DNA of 14,969 bases from DASWJQ01 sp036397095 (GCA_036397095.1 DASWJQ010000137.1:1-14969), one strand, 5' to 3'. Shown: positions 1 to 6,183, counted from the stretch's first letter. A program made the numbers and translations. Notes: generated by a model not told the origin, from the sequence alone.

Positions 1-418
1 GACGGATGACGAAATCGACTTGGAGCGTCTGGTTGAGCGCTCTTTGCGCCGCGTTGGACTCTGGGATGAAGTGGCCCACCTGCTGGATCAGGATGCCCTC
101 AGTCTATCGCTCGGTGAGCAACAGCGATTGTGCATTGCCCGGGTCATAGCCGTCGAGCCCGAAGTGATCCTGATGGATGAGCCATGTTCGGCGCTCGATC
201 CGGTGGCCACCCTGCGCATCGAAGACCTCATGAAGCAGCTCAAGGAGAACTTCACCATCGTGATCGTGACGCATAACATGCAGCAGGCCGCCCGGGTGTC
301 CGACAAGACGGGCCTGTTCTGGCTCGGCGAACTGGTTGAGTTTGGTGCTACCGATATGATCTTCACCCGCCCGAAGCAGCAGCGCACCGAGGACTACATC
401 ACAGGGCGTCTTGGCTGA
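1..418 (+). CDS. pstB: Phosphate ABC transporter ATP-binding protein PstB, 3' part
   Basis: This is the C-terminal ~138 residues of the PstB ATPase, which powers high-affinity phosphate import through PstSCAB. The frame is open to the left edge (first whole codon at base 2), so the start and the Walker A motif lie outside the window. Visible motifs are the ABC signature, read as LSLGEQQRL in place of the textbook LSGGQ, followed by CIARVIAVEPEV, the Walker B and D-loop stretch ILMDEPCSALDP, and the switch histidine in IVTHNMQQAARVSD. The IVTHNMQQAARVSD and ALDP-ATLRIE-LM stretches are typical of PstB rather than of other ABC ATPases. The stop is 20 bases before phoU, the usual pst operon order. 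Family assignment is very secure; the signature variant is seen directly, and its meaning is not known to me. Confidence 0.95.
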   Translation, partial: TDDEIDLERLVERSLRRVGLWDEVAHLLDQDALSLSLGEQQRLCIARVIAVEPEVILMDEPCSALDPVATLRIEDLMKQLKENFTIVIVTHNMQQAARVSDKTGLFWLGELVEFGATDMIFTRPKQQRTEDYITGRLG

Positions 419-438
419 GATGGGAGGAGAGTAGAAGG

Positions 439-1104
439 ATGGCCGGCAAGACGCGAGTCGCCTACGATCAAGCCTTTAACGCCATCAAGGAAGATATCCT
501 GCGTCTTAGTGAACTGGTCGACCGGGCCATTGGGCAGGCATTGATCTGTCTGCAAGAGCGCGACCAGGGCATGGCACACCAGGTGATCAACGACGATGAG
601 GCCATTAACGATCTGCGCTTCAAGGTCGAAGAGGATTGTCTCAAGCTCATCGCAACGCAGCAACCGGCAGCCACAGATCTGCGGGCGGTGGTCGCCGCCA
701 TGAACATCGTGGTTGACATTGAGCGCATGGGCGACTACGCAGCCGGGATCGCCAAAACCGTGATCCGCATGGGGGAAGAGCCACTGCTCAAGCCGCTCAT
801 CGACATCCCGCGCATGGTTGAAATCGCCCGCCAGATGCTGCGAGACGCGATCAAGGCCTATGCCGCCCGCGACGCCTCGATGGCCAAAGAAATCGCGGCG
901 CGCGACGACGAAATCGACCATCTGTACCGGGCGATCTTTGATGAGCTGGTCGAGATCATGGCCGACCAACCGGAGGGCGCCGCCCGGGCGACCTACCTGC
1001 TGTGGGTGGCGCACAACCTCGAACGGATCGGCGACCGCGTCACCAATATCGCCGAGAGGGTGGTCTTCATCACCACCGGGGACATGCGCGAGCTCAACGT
1101 CTGA
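439..1104 (+). CDS. phoU: Phosphate-specific transport system accessory protein PhoU
   Basis: This 221-residue protein has the family's usual length. PhoU is a cytoplasmic all-helical protein that links the PstSCAB transporter to the PhoR/PhoB-type sensor and damps phosphate uptake and Pho signalling. Two PhoU repeats are visible, each with the metal-binding signature E-R-x-G-D: ERMGDYA at about residues 95-101 and ERIGDRVTNIAE at about 195-206. The ATG at 439 is preceded by a strong Shine-Dalgarno (GGGAGGAG, 422-429) at 9 bases. It directly follows pstB and is surely cotranscribed with it. The stop codon (1102-1104) lies inside the -35 element of the next promoter. No two-component genes are present in this window. 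Confidence 0.96.
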   Translation: MAGKTRVAYDQAFNAIKEDILRLSELVDRAIGQALICLQERDQGMAHQVINDDEAINDLRFKVEEDCLKLIATQQPAATDLRAVVAAMNIVVDIERMGDYAAGIAKTVIRMGEEPLLKPLIDIPRMVEIARQMLRDAIKAYAARDASMAKEIAARDDEIDHLYRAIFDELVEIMADQPEGAARATYLLWVAHNLERIGDRVTNIAERVVFITTGDMRELNV

Positions 1105-1129
1105 CAGCTGCCCGGGCCGCGGCTATAAT
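1101..1129 (+). promoter_or_regulatory. Sigma70-type promoter for the riboflavin transporter operon
   Basis: A -35 box CTGACA (1101-1106, 5 of 6 to TTGACA) and a perfect -10 TATAAT (1124-1129) are separated by exactly 17 bases. Transcription would start near 1136, about 17 bases before the first conserved riboswitch base. The -35 overlaps the phoU stop codon, so the operon is packed directly against the pst operon. The assignment is by consensus match and position only. Confidence 0.8.
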
Positions 1130-1152
1130 GGAAACGACAACTGAGAAGGAAG

Positions 1153-1270
1153 CCTTCGGGGCAGGGTGAGGGCTACGGCCCAATTCCCGACCGGCGGTAA
1201 AGCCCGCGAGCGCCTCGGCGCTGACCCGGTGCAACTCCGGGGCCGACGGTACAGTCCGGATGGAAGAAGG
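1153..1270 (+). promoter_or_regulatory. FMN riboswitch (RFN element)
   Basis: The characteristic conserved blocks of the RFN aptamer occur in order: GGGGCAGGGTG (1158-1168), AATTCCCGACCGGCGGT (1182-1198), AAGCCCGCGAGC (1200-1211), GACCCGGTGCAACTCCGG (1223-1240), GGCCGACGGTACAGTCCGG (1241-1259) and the closing ATGGAAGAAGG. P1 is formed by CCTTC (1153-1157) with GAAGG (1266-1270). The variable stem is AGCGCC/GGCGCT (1210-1222). An extra hairpin, GGGC-TACG-GCCC (1170-1181), sits in the P2 loop region. The RNA binds flavin mononucleotide and reduces expression of downstream flavin synthesis or uptake genes when FMN is plentiful. It lies between a strong promoter and a terminator, in front of an ABC transporter, which points to control of riboflavin uptake by transcription termination. 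Confidence 0.95.
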
Positions 1271-1313
1271 CACACCAGCTGGCCACGCCTGTGGTCTGGC
1301 GCCTGTTGCATGC

Positions 1314-1342
1314 CCCCGAAGCGAAGAGCGCTTCGGGGTTTT
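1314..1342 (+). terminator. Intrinsic terminator of the FMN riboswitch expression platform
   Basis: A perfect 10-bp stem CCCCGAAGCG (1314-1323) / CGCTTCGGGG (1329-1338) with a 5-base AAGAG loop is followed directly by TTTTGCTT. Its 5' arm CCCCGAAG is also the exact complement of CTTCGGGG at 1154-1161, which spans the riboswitch P1 5' strand and the adjacent conserved bases. Without FMN, that pairing would act as an antiterminator; with FMN, P1 forms and frees the arm for the terminator. The structure is seen; the switching mechanism is inferred. Confidence 0.88.
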
Positions 1343-1378
1343 GCTTGGCGCCGCCTGCAGACGGGTGGTGGATACATG

Positions 1379-1402
1379 CGCCCCGAAGATGCCTTCGGGG
1401 CG
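1379..1402 (+). promoter_or_regulatory. Second perfect hairpin in the ribX leader, same sequence words
   Basis: CGCCCCGAAG (1379-1388) and CTTCGGGGCG (1393-1402) form a perfect 10-bp stem with a 4-base ATGC loop, followed by ATTTGTTT. The core words CCCCGAAG/CTTCGGGG repeat those of the upstream terminator, so either arm can cross-pair with the riboswitch or with the terminator. It ends 8 bases before the ribX Shine-Dalgarno. It could be a second, weaker terminator (interrupted T-run) or a structure affecting ribosome access. Confidence 0.65.
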
Positions 1403-1427
1403 ATTTGTTTGGAAGGGGCGTTGGCTC

Positions 1428-2258
1428 ATGCAGCCTGGAAGCATAGCGAGCGGAAGCCAGGAGCGAACTCAGCGTTTCGGCGTCTTGTCGCGACCGGTGC
1501 TTCTGGTGGTCACGCTGATTGCCGGAATGCTGTTGTGGTGGCTACTCGTTCGTGTGAGCGGCCTGCCGGCCTTCATCTTGCCGGCGCCGGGCCAGGTCTG
1601 GGGCCGATTTCTCACCTTGCTGGCCGATGGATCGTTGCTGCGTCACACGGCCGCAACGCTCTCGGAAGTGCTGGCCGGCTTGGTGGCCGGGACGGCGCTG
1701 GCGGCAGCCACGGGCTACGCCATAGCCAAGTCGCCGTCCGCCGAGCGGTTGCTGTCACCCTACATTGTGGCCTCGCAAGCCATCCCGGTGGTTGCGATTG
1801 CCCCCTTGCTCGTGATCTGGTTTGGTCCCGGCTGGTTCTCCAAAGTTGTGGTGGCCGGGCTGATTGTGTTCTTCCCGGTCCTGGTCAACACCGTGGTCGG
1901 GCTGCGTTCGGTGCCGGCAGAGCTGCATGAGCTGATGCGCTCGCTGCGCGCCTCCCGGCGGCAAATCTTCGTCAAACTCGAGGTCCCGGGCGCGCTGCCG
2001 GTTCTCTTTGGTGGTCTCAAGATCGGGGCGACCCTGTCGGTCATCGGTGCCGTGGTCGGCGAGTTTGTTGGAGCCGACCGCGGACTGGGTTTTCTGATCA
2101 ATCTCGGGCGTGGGCTGTACGACACGCCCCAGGTTTTCGTCGGGATCTTTACGCTGGTGGCGTTGGCTTTAGCGTTGTACGGCCTTATCAGCCTGGCCGA
2201 GAGCCAAACGTTAGCCTGGCGCCGCCGGGAAGTGCCGCTGGCAAGGAGGTCGCAATGA
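1428..2258 (+). CDS. ribX: Riboflavin ABC transporter permease, RibX-like
   Basis: This 276-residue integral membrane protein belongs to the SsuC/TauC/ThiX permease family (BPD_transp_1). Hydrophobic segments lie at about residues 22-41, 77-100, 112-131, 138-158, 190-213 and 236-257. The cytoplasmic EAA-type loop is around 166-192 (ELHELMRSLRASRRQIF...PGALP) and contacts the ATPase. The reading frame stays open upstream to 1260, but that would start inside the riboswitch. The ATG at 1428 has the Shine-Dalgarno GGAAGGGG (1411-1418) at 9 bases and gives the normal family length. It overlaps ribY by ATGA. The FMN riboswitch upstream is the main reason to predict riboflavin as substrate rather than thiamin precursors or sulfonates, as described for RibXY of Chloroflexus-type bacteria. 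Confidence 0.88.
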   Translation: MQPGSIASGSQERTQRFGVLSRPVLLVVTLIAGMLLWWLLVRVSGLPAFILPAPGQVWGRFLTLLADGSLLRHTAATLSEVLAGLVAGTALAAATGYAIAKSPSAERLLSPYIVASQAIPVVAIAPLLVIWFGPGWFSKVVVAGLIVFFPVLVNTVVGLRSVPAELHELMRSLRASRRQIFVKLEVPGALPVLFGGLKIGATLSVIGAVVGEFVGADRGLGFLINLGRGLYDTPQVFVGIFTLVALALALYGLISLAESQTLAWRRREVPLARRSQ

Positions 2259-3244
2259 GATCGAACGGCAAGGTGTTTTTGGTGGCCAGCCTGCTGGCCA
2301 TGCTGGTGGCCGGCTGTGCCGGTGGCCAGACGGACCAGCAAACGCGGGCGCAGGTCAGGCTGCCGATGGGCTTCGTGCCCAACGTGCAGTATGCCCCGTT
2401 CTATGTGGCCGACGCCCGCGGCTACTTCGATGAGGCGGGAATCGACATCACTTTCGATTATTCGGCCGAAACCGATGGCATCGCCCTGGTTGGCTCGGGC
2501 GAACTACCCTTTACGTTGGCCTCGGGCGAGCAGGTGCTGTTGGCCCGCCAGCAAGGCGCGCCGGTCGTCTACGTCTTTGCTTGGTGGCAGGACTTCCCGG
2601 TAGCCGTGGCCGCACCGACCGAGCTTGGGTTGAAGTCACCGGCGGACCTGGCCGGCCTGGCGGTCGGGCTGCCCGGCCGCTTTGGCGCCTCCTACATCGG
2701 TTTGCGGGCACTGCTCAGCGTCGCCGGATTGACCGAAGACGACCTTCAACTCGAGTCCATAGGGTTCAACCAGGTCGAGGCGCTGGCAACGGGCCAGGTC
2801 GAGGCGGTGGTGGTTTATGCCAACAATGAGCCGATCCAGCTTCGCGCGCAGGGGTTCGACATCGACGTCCTGCGCGTTTCGGACCATGTAGAGCTGGCCT
2901 CGAACGGGCTGGTAACCAACGAGACGACCATTGCCGAAAACCCCGATCTGGTGCGGGCCATGGTAGCCGCCATCGACCGCGGCTTGCAGGACACGCTGGC
3001 CGACCCCGAGGCAGCCTACACAATCTCACAGGATTACGTCGAAGGATTGGCCGAAGCCGACCGCCAAATCCAGATGGAAGTCCTGCTGACGTCGATCGCT
3101 TTCTGGCAGGCGGAGCGTTTGGGGGAGGCCAATGCGCAGGCCTGGGTCAACATGCAACAGCTTCTGCTGACTATGGAGATGTTGACCGAGCAGCAGCCGT
3201 TGGGGGATGCCTACACCAACCAGTTTCTGCCCGAGCTCCAATGA
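2255..3244 (+). CDS. ribY: Riboflavin-binding lipoprotein of ABC transporter, RibY-like
   Basis: This 329-residue extracytoplasmic solute-binding protein is of the NMT1/ThiY/SsuA type. A lipoprotein signal peptide is clear: a short basic n-region, then a hydrophobic stretch ending in a lipobox with Cys21 (LVAGC). The mature part begins with the family pattern around VRLPMGFVPNVQYAPFYVADARGYFDEAGID (about residues 34-64), and the first lobe continues through VGSGELPFTLASGEQVLLAR. The protein should capture the substrate outside the membrane and deliver it to the permease. It starts inside the ribX stop (ATGA), with Shine-Dalgarno AAGGAGGT at 2243-2250, and its own stop overlaps the ATPase start. 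The substrate, riboflavin or another flavin, is inferred from the riboswitch; sequence alone would not separate it from a pyrimidine-precursor binder. Confidence 0.88.
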   Translation: MRSNGKVFLVASLLAMLVAGCAGGQTDQQTRAQVRLPMGFVPNVQYAPFYVADARGYFDEAGIDITFDYSAETDGIALVGSGELPFTLASGEQVLLARQQGAPVVYVFAWWQDFPVAVAAPTELGLKSPADLAGLAVGLPGRFGASYIGLRALLSVAGLTEDDLQLESIGFNQVEALATGQVEAVVVYANNEPIQLRAQGFDIDVLRVSDHVELASNGLVTNETTIAENPDLVRAMVAAIDRGLQDTLADPEAAYTISQDYVEGLAEADRQIQMEVLLTSIAFWQAERLGEANAQAWVNMQQLLLTMEMLTEQQPLGDAYTNQFLPELQ

Positions 3245-4047
3245 CCCGCCAGACCCTGCTCGAAGCGCGTGACTTGAGTCATGTCTACCCCAATGCCAAC
3301 GGCGGATTGGGGGCGTTGGAGCACGTCAACCTCACGATCGAGCGCGACTCGTTCGTGTGTGTGGTGGGTCCCTCCGGCAGCGGCAAGACCACTTTGCTCA
3401 GGTTGCTGTCCGGACTGCTGACGCCGACGGCGGGCAGCATCCTGTTCGAAGGTGAGCCCCTCGATCGGCCGCGGCGCCGCATAGGATTTGTCTTCCAACA
3501 GGCCAACCTGATGCCGTGGCGGACGGCCGAAGCCAATGTCCGTTTGCCGCTTGAGATTCAGCCCGAGGCCAACAGCGATCCTGCCCTGCGGGCGCGGGCA
3601 ATGCTCGAGCTGGTGGGTTTGACCGGCTTTGAAGGGGCCTACCCCCGCGATCTGTCGGGGGGCATGGCTCAGCGAGTCGCGCTGGCCCGGGCCCTGGTGC
3701 ACGCCCCCGACTTGCTGTTGATGGATGAGCCGTTTGGCTCGCTCGACGCCCTGACTCGGGAGCTGATGATCGGTGAGCTGCTGCGCATCTGGCGCCAGCG
3801 CGCCGTCACCATACTCATGGTGACACATTCTGTTTCTGAGGCGGTGCTGATGGCCGACCGGGTCATTGTGCTAAGCGAGCGCCCTGGGTCTGTGGTCCTG
3901 GACCTCCCGGTGGACCTGCCCCGGCCGCGCGACCTCGAAATGGTCTACACAGCGCCGTTTGGCCGGCTGGCCGATCAGGTCCGCCGGGCCGTCTACGGGC
4001 GCGCGACGGCCCCGAGCCAAAGCAGCGAGCCGATTCCGTTCGACTGA
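3241..4047 (+). CDS. ABC transporter ATP-binding protein of the riboflavin uptake system
   Basis: This 268-residue ATPase is of the SsuB/TauB/ThiZ class. Walker A is GPSGSGKTT (43-51), the Q-loop glutamine is Q86 in FVFQQANLMPW, the signature LSGGMAQR is at 138-145, Walker B LLLMDEP at 158-164, the D-loop follows as FGSLD, and the switch histidine is H196 in VTHSVSEA. All catalytic elements are present. The ATG overlaps the ribY stop (ATGA), so the permease, binding protein and ATPase are translationally coupled and should form one importer. A dedicated ATPase inside the unit means that no shared ATPase need be assumed. No terminator with a T-run follows directly; the nearest strong one is at 4315-4344. 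Confidence 0.92.
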   Translation: MTRQTLLEARDLSHVYPNANGGLGALEHVNLTIERDSFVCVVGPSGSGKTTLLRLLSGLLTPTAGSILFEGEPLDRPRRRIGFVFQQANLMPWRTAEANVRLPLEIQPEANSDPALRARAMLELVGLTGFEGAYPRDLSGGMAQRVALARALVHAPDLLLMDEPFGSLDALTRELMIGELLRIWRQRAVTILMVTHSVSEAVLMADRVIVLSERPGSVVLDLPVDLPRPRDLEMVYTAPFGRLADQVRRAVYGRATAPSQSSEPIPFD

Positions 4048-4082
4048 GCGCATACAGCTGCGCAACCCTTGACAGAAGCATG

Positions 4083-4129
4083 GCGGGCCATTTGATTGGC
4101 TGGGCGCGATGGCTGCCTGGATGGCCCGC
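4083..4129 (+). repeat. Inverted repeat in the gene-free stretch, weak evidence
   Basis: GCGGGCCAT (4083-4091) is the exact reverse complement of ATGGCCCGC (4121-4129), with 29 bases between. The gene-free stretch 4048-4377 also has a 5-bp hairpin right after the ATPase stop (GCGCA/TGCGC, 4048-4063) and a GC-rich near-palindrome around 4246-4266. I see no convincing open reading frame in this 330-base gap. Its clearer contents are the palindrome at 4143-4182 and the terminator at 4315-4344. Confidence 0.4.
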
Positions 4130-4142
4130 GAGGCTGCCCATG

Positions 4143-4182
4143 CCGCCATAGGGACGTTGTTTACAACGTCCCTACGTGGCGG
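4143..4182. repeat. REP-like long palindrome
   Basis: TAGGGACGTTGT (4149-4160) and ACAACGTCCCTA (4163-4174) form a perfect 12-base inverted repeat around TT. The outer arms CCGCCA (4143-4148) and TGGCGG (4177-4182) extend it to 18 paired positions with a 2-base CG bulge. There is no T-run on either side, so it is not an ordinary terminator. Palindromes of the GTAGGGACGT...ACGTCCCTAC kind recur as intergenic repeats in several bacterial genomes, so it is probably one copy of a dispersed REP/MITE-type element. Copy number cannot be judged from this window. Confidence 0.6.
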
Positions 4183-4314
4183 GTGTTGAAGAACGGGAAC
4201 GGTCGCCTAGGCATACCGCCCTCATCGGTAGATCGGATCGCTAGCGGCCGCCACGATCGTGCGGCCCCGGGACCCGGTCAAGAGGGCAATCGCATGGTAA
4301 AGCCACAAAGCGAA

Positions 4315-4344
4315 GGGCCGCCTCGATAGCGTTCGAGGCGGCCC
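4315..4344. terminator. Bidirectional intrinsic terminator
   Basis: A perfect 12-bp stem, GGGCCGCCTCGA (4315-4326) / TCGAGGCGGCCC (4333-4344), has a 6-base loop. On the + strand it is followed by CAGTTTGTTTCCCTTT. On the - strand it is followed by TTCGCTTTGTGGCTTT. It lies 34 bases past the stop of the minus-strand DUF4349 gene and between convergent genes, so it can end transcription from both sides. The T-runs are interrupted, which makes it less than ideal. Confidence 0.78.
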
Positions 4345-4377
4345 CAGTTTGTTTCCCTTTGAATGGATTGGGAAGCT

Positions 4378-5337
4378 CTAGTTGGCTTTTTCTGGCTTGG
4401 CCGGGGCGGCCGTGCCCCGGCGCCGAATGGCCCGCAACCCCAGCCAGGCGGGCACACCGAGCAAGATGGCGGCCGGCAGGCCGCAGATTACGACGTAGAT
4501 GCCGGCTTCGGCCAGGTTTTGCAGGGCTCCCACCAGCGCTTCAACCGCCTCGCGGGCCGTGCCTTCCGGCGTCCAGCGGCCAATTTGCAGCGGCTGGCTG
4601 GCGACATCCGGCAGCAGTTCAACGCTGATCGAAGATAGACGGGCCGACTGCTCCAAGTATTGGATCCGGCCGCGGAGCACTTCGATTTCCTCACGCACCC
4701 GGCGCAGCTCGTTAAGCACGGCCAGCACATCTTCAATCTCATCGCGCTCGCTGGCCGATTCCATGATTTCGCGGAGTTCGGATTCGGCCGCTTCCAAATT
4801 GCCCAGCCGTGACTGCAGGTCGGTGTACTCCTCGGTCACGTCCTGGCCGCTCATATTCTGGCTGCGCACCTCGACGGCGGCGTCTTTGATTTGTTCGAGG
4901 GCCTGATCGAGCTGGTCGCTGGGTACACGTATGGTGATACTGGCTTGCTTGGCGATAACGGCTTCTTCCAGCCGGCTGTCGCCGTAGGAGGTTTGATAGA
5001 CATTGGACGAGACGACGAAGCCGCCCATGCTCTCGGCCAACCGACTGATGCTGGCGACCGACGCCTCGGGATTGTCGACCACGATGCTGAGATTGGCGTT
5101 GCGCACAACCAGGCGCTCCTGCATTGAGCCAACCACCGCCTGGTCGAGCCCGGCGCCATCGCCAGCGACCATCCCTTCCTCGGCAATGTCCATTTCGAAC
5201 GCTGGAGCCATCGGCTCGGCCGCGGGCGCCTCAATGCCGGATCGCTGCGTGAGCGCAGACGGGGCGCCTGCGCCGCAGGCCGCCAACAGGACGGCGCTCA
5301 GTACTATGCTGCTCAAAATGACGGTCGTGCGCTTCAT
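4378..5337 (-). CDS. DUF4349-domain lipoprotein with C-terminal membrane helix
   Basis: This 319-residue predicted lipoprotein of unknown function has the layout of DUF4349 proteins. The signal peptide ends in the lipobox LLAAC with Cys21. A low-complexity Ala/Pro/Glu linker follows to about residue 70. Then comes the domain start (ERLVVRNANLSIVVDNPEAS, about 74-93) and the GGFVVSSN and ITIRVPSDQLDQALEQI segments. A charged heptad-rich coiled coil spans about 168-235, and a single membrane helix about 279-303 is followed by a basic tail. The frame is open upstream, but the ATG at 5337 has AGGAG at 8 bases (5346-5350 on the complement) and starts exactly at the signal peptide. It follows the metallophosphoesterase by 74 bases on the same strand. 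An envelope stress or anchoring role is conceivable, but I assign no function. Confidence 0.87.
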   Translation of the reverse strand: MKRTTVILSSIVLSAVLLAACGAGAPSALTQRSGIEAPAAEPMAPAFEMDIAEEGMVAGDGAGLDQAVVGSMQERLVVRNANLSIVVDNPEASVASISRLAESMGGFVVSSNVYQTSYGDSRLEEAVIAKQASITIRVPSDQLDQALEQIKDAAVEVRSQNMSGQDVTEEYTDLQSRLGNLEAAESELREIMESASERDEIEDVLAVLNELRRVREEIEVLRGRIQYLEQSARLSSISVELLPDVASQPLQIGRWTPEGTAREAVEALVGALQNLAEAGIYVVICGLPAAILLGVPAWLGLRAIRRRGTAAPAKPEKAN

Positions 5338-5411
5338 GCTGTTTTCTCCTCGCACCGCATCGGCTGTGTCCCCGTATGCATGAGACGTATTCGCGGGGCC
5401 GTGGGTTCCCG

Positions 5412-6143
5412 TCACCAGCCGGACATCAGCCGAAGGGCCTGGCGCTCGGGAAGGCCGGCTTCCATCATACGTCGTTGGACGGCGGGGACATCGTAGTCGA
5501 CGCGCTGCGGGTACCAGGTCAGTCCTTCTGTGTCGAGCATGGCGTAGGCCGCCCGCGGGTCCATATCACGCGGCTGGCCGACAGAACCAGGGTTGAGGAT
5601 CATGCGGGGCCGGAGTTGGAGCGGCTCATCCCAGCGAACCGCCTTGAGTTCCGTTTGGCCGTTCTCCGGTGGACGGCGAAAGACAAGTGGCAGATGGGAA
5701 TGACCCACCAAGCAGTACGGCGTCTCGAAGGCCAAGAAGTTCATTTCGGCCGTCGCCGGATCAAGGATGTACTCCCATACCGGCTGACGCGGGCTGCCAT
5801 GGGCCAGGGTGAAGTCGTCAAAGCTGACACGCGAGGGAAGGGAAAGCAGGTAGGCCTCGGAAGTACCACTCAATTCGGATTTCGTCCAACTGGCAGCATC
5901 CCTGGCGTCCTGATTGAAGCGTTCCAGCGGGATCTTGCCCAGCGCCGCCTGATCGTGATTGCCGATCAGGCAAACCAGGTTGGGCAGCGACCGGATGAGC
6001 TCAACGCACTCATTCGGATCGGGGCCGTAGCCCACCAAATCGCCCAGGCACCAAACGGCCTGATACTCGTCGGCGGCCTGTTCGAGGACGGCTTCGAGTG
6101 CAGTCAAATTCGCGTGGATATCGGAAATGATGAGAACCTTCAT
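5412..6143 (-). CDS. Metallophosphoesterase, YfcE/MJ0936-type
   Basis: This 243-residue calcineurin-like phosphoesterase has the two-metal site fully present: D8 and H10 in MKVLIISDIHAN, D35 in GDLVGYGPDP, N62-H63-D64 in GNHD, H115 in LAHGSP, and H148/H150 in LVGHSHLP. The family (PF12850-like) hydrolyses phosphodiester or phosphomonoester bonds; the natural substrate is unknown. The frame stays open to 6434, but the upstream translation has no domain character and would cross the divergent tsaE promoter. The start at 6143 places the first beta strand at residue 2; an ATG at 6152 (MQLMKV) is a close alternative, and neither has a good Shine-Dalgarno. It is divergent from tsaE and probably leads a two-gene unit with the DUF4349 lipoprotein. 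Confidence 0.88.
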   Translation of the reverse strand: MKVLIISDIHANLTALEAVLEQAADEYQAVWCLGDLVGYGPDPNECVELIRSLPNLVCLIGNHDQAALGKIPLERFNQDARDAASWTKSELSGTSEAYLLSLPSRVSFDDFTLAHGSPRQPVWEYILDPATAEMNFLAFETPYCLVGHSHLPLVFRRPPENGQTELKAVRWDEPLQLRPRMILNPGSVGQPRDMDPRAAYAMLDTEGLTWYPQRVDYDVPAVQRRMMEAGLPERQALRLMSGW

Positions 6144-6183
6144 GAGCTGCATGGTAGCACGGAGGCAGGGGGCGGGGAAGAGC

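Noticed and set aside
1166..1930. Long open frame overlapping the riboswitch and ribX in another phase
   Set aside because: Its translation is low-complexity Gly/Arg/Ala with no domain, and it crosses the RFN element and both hairpins. ribX in the other frame has clear transporter helices.
4069..4096. TTGACA with a weak -10 (TTTGAT, 16-base spacing) as a promoter
   Set aside because: No gene or convincing RNA follows on the + strand, and the -10 is only 4 of 6.
4096..4329. Small + strand open frame of 77 codons in the gap after the ATPase
   Set aside because: It runs through the palindrome and into the terminator, has no Shine-Dalgarno or recognisable protein character, and is best explained as chance.
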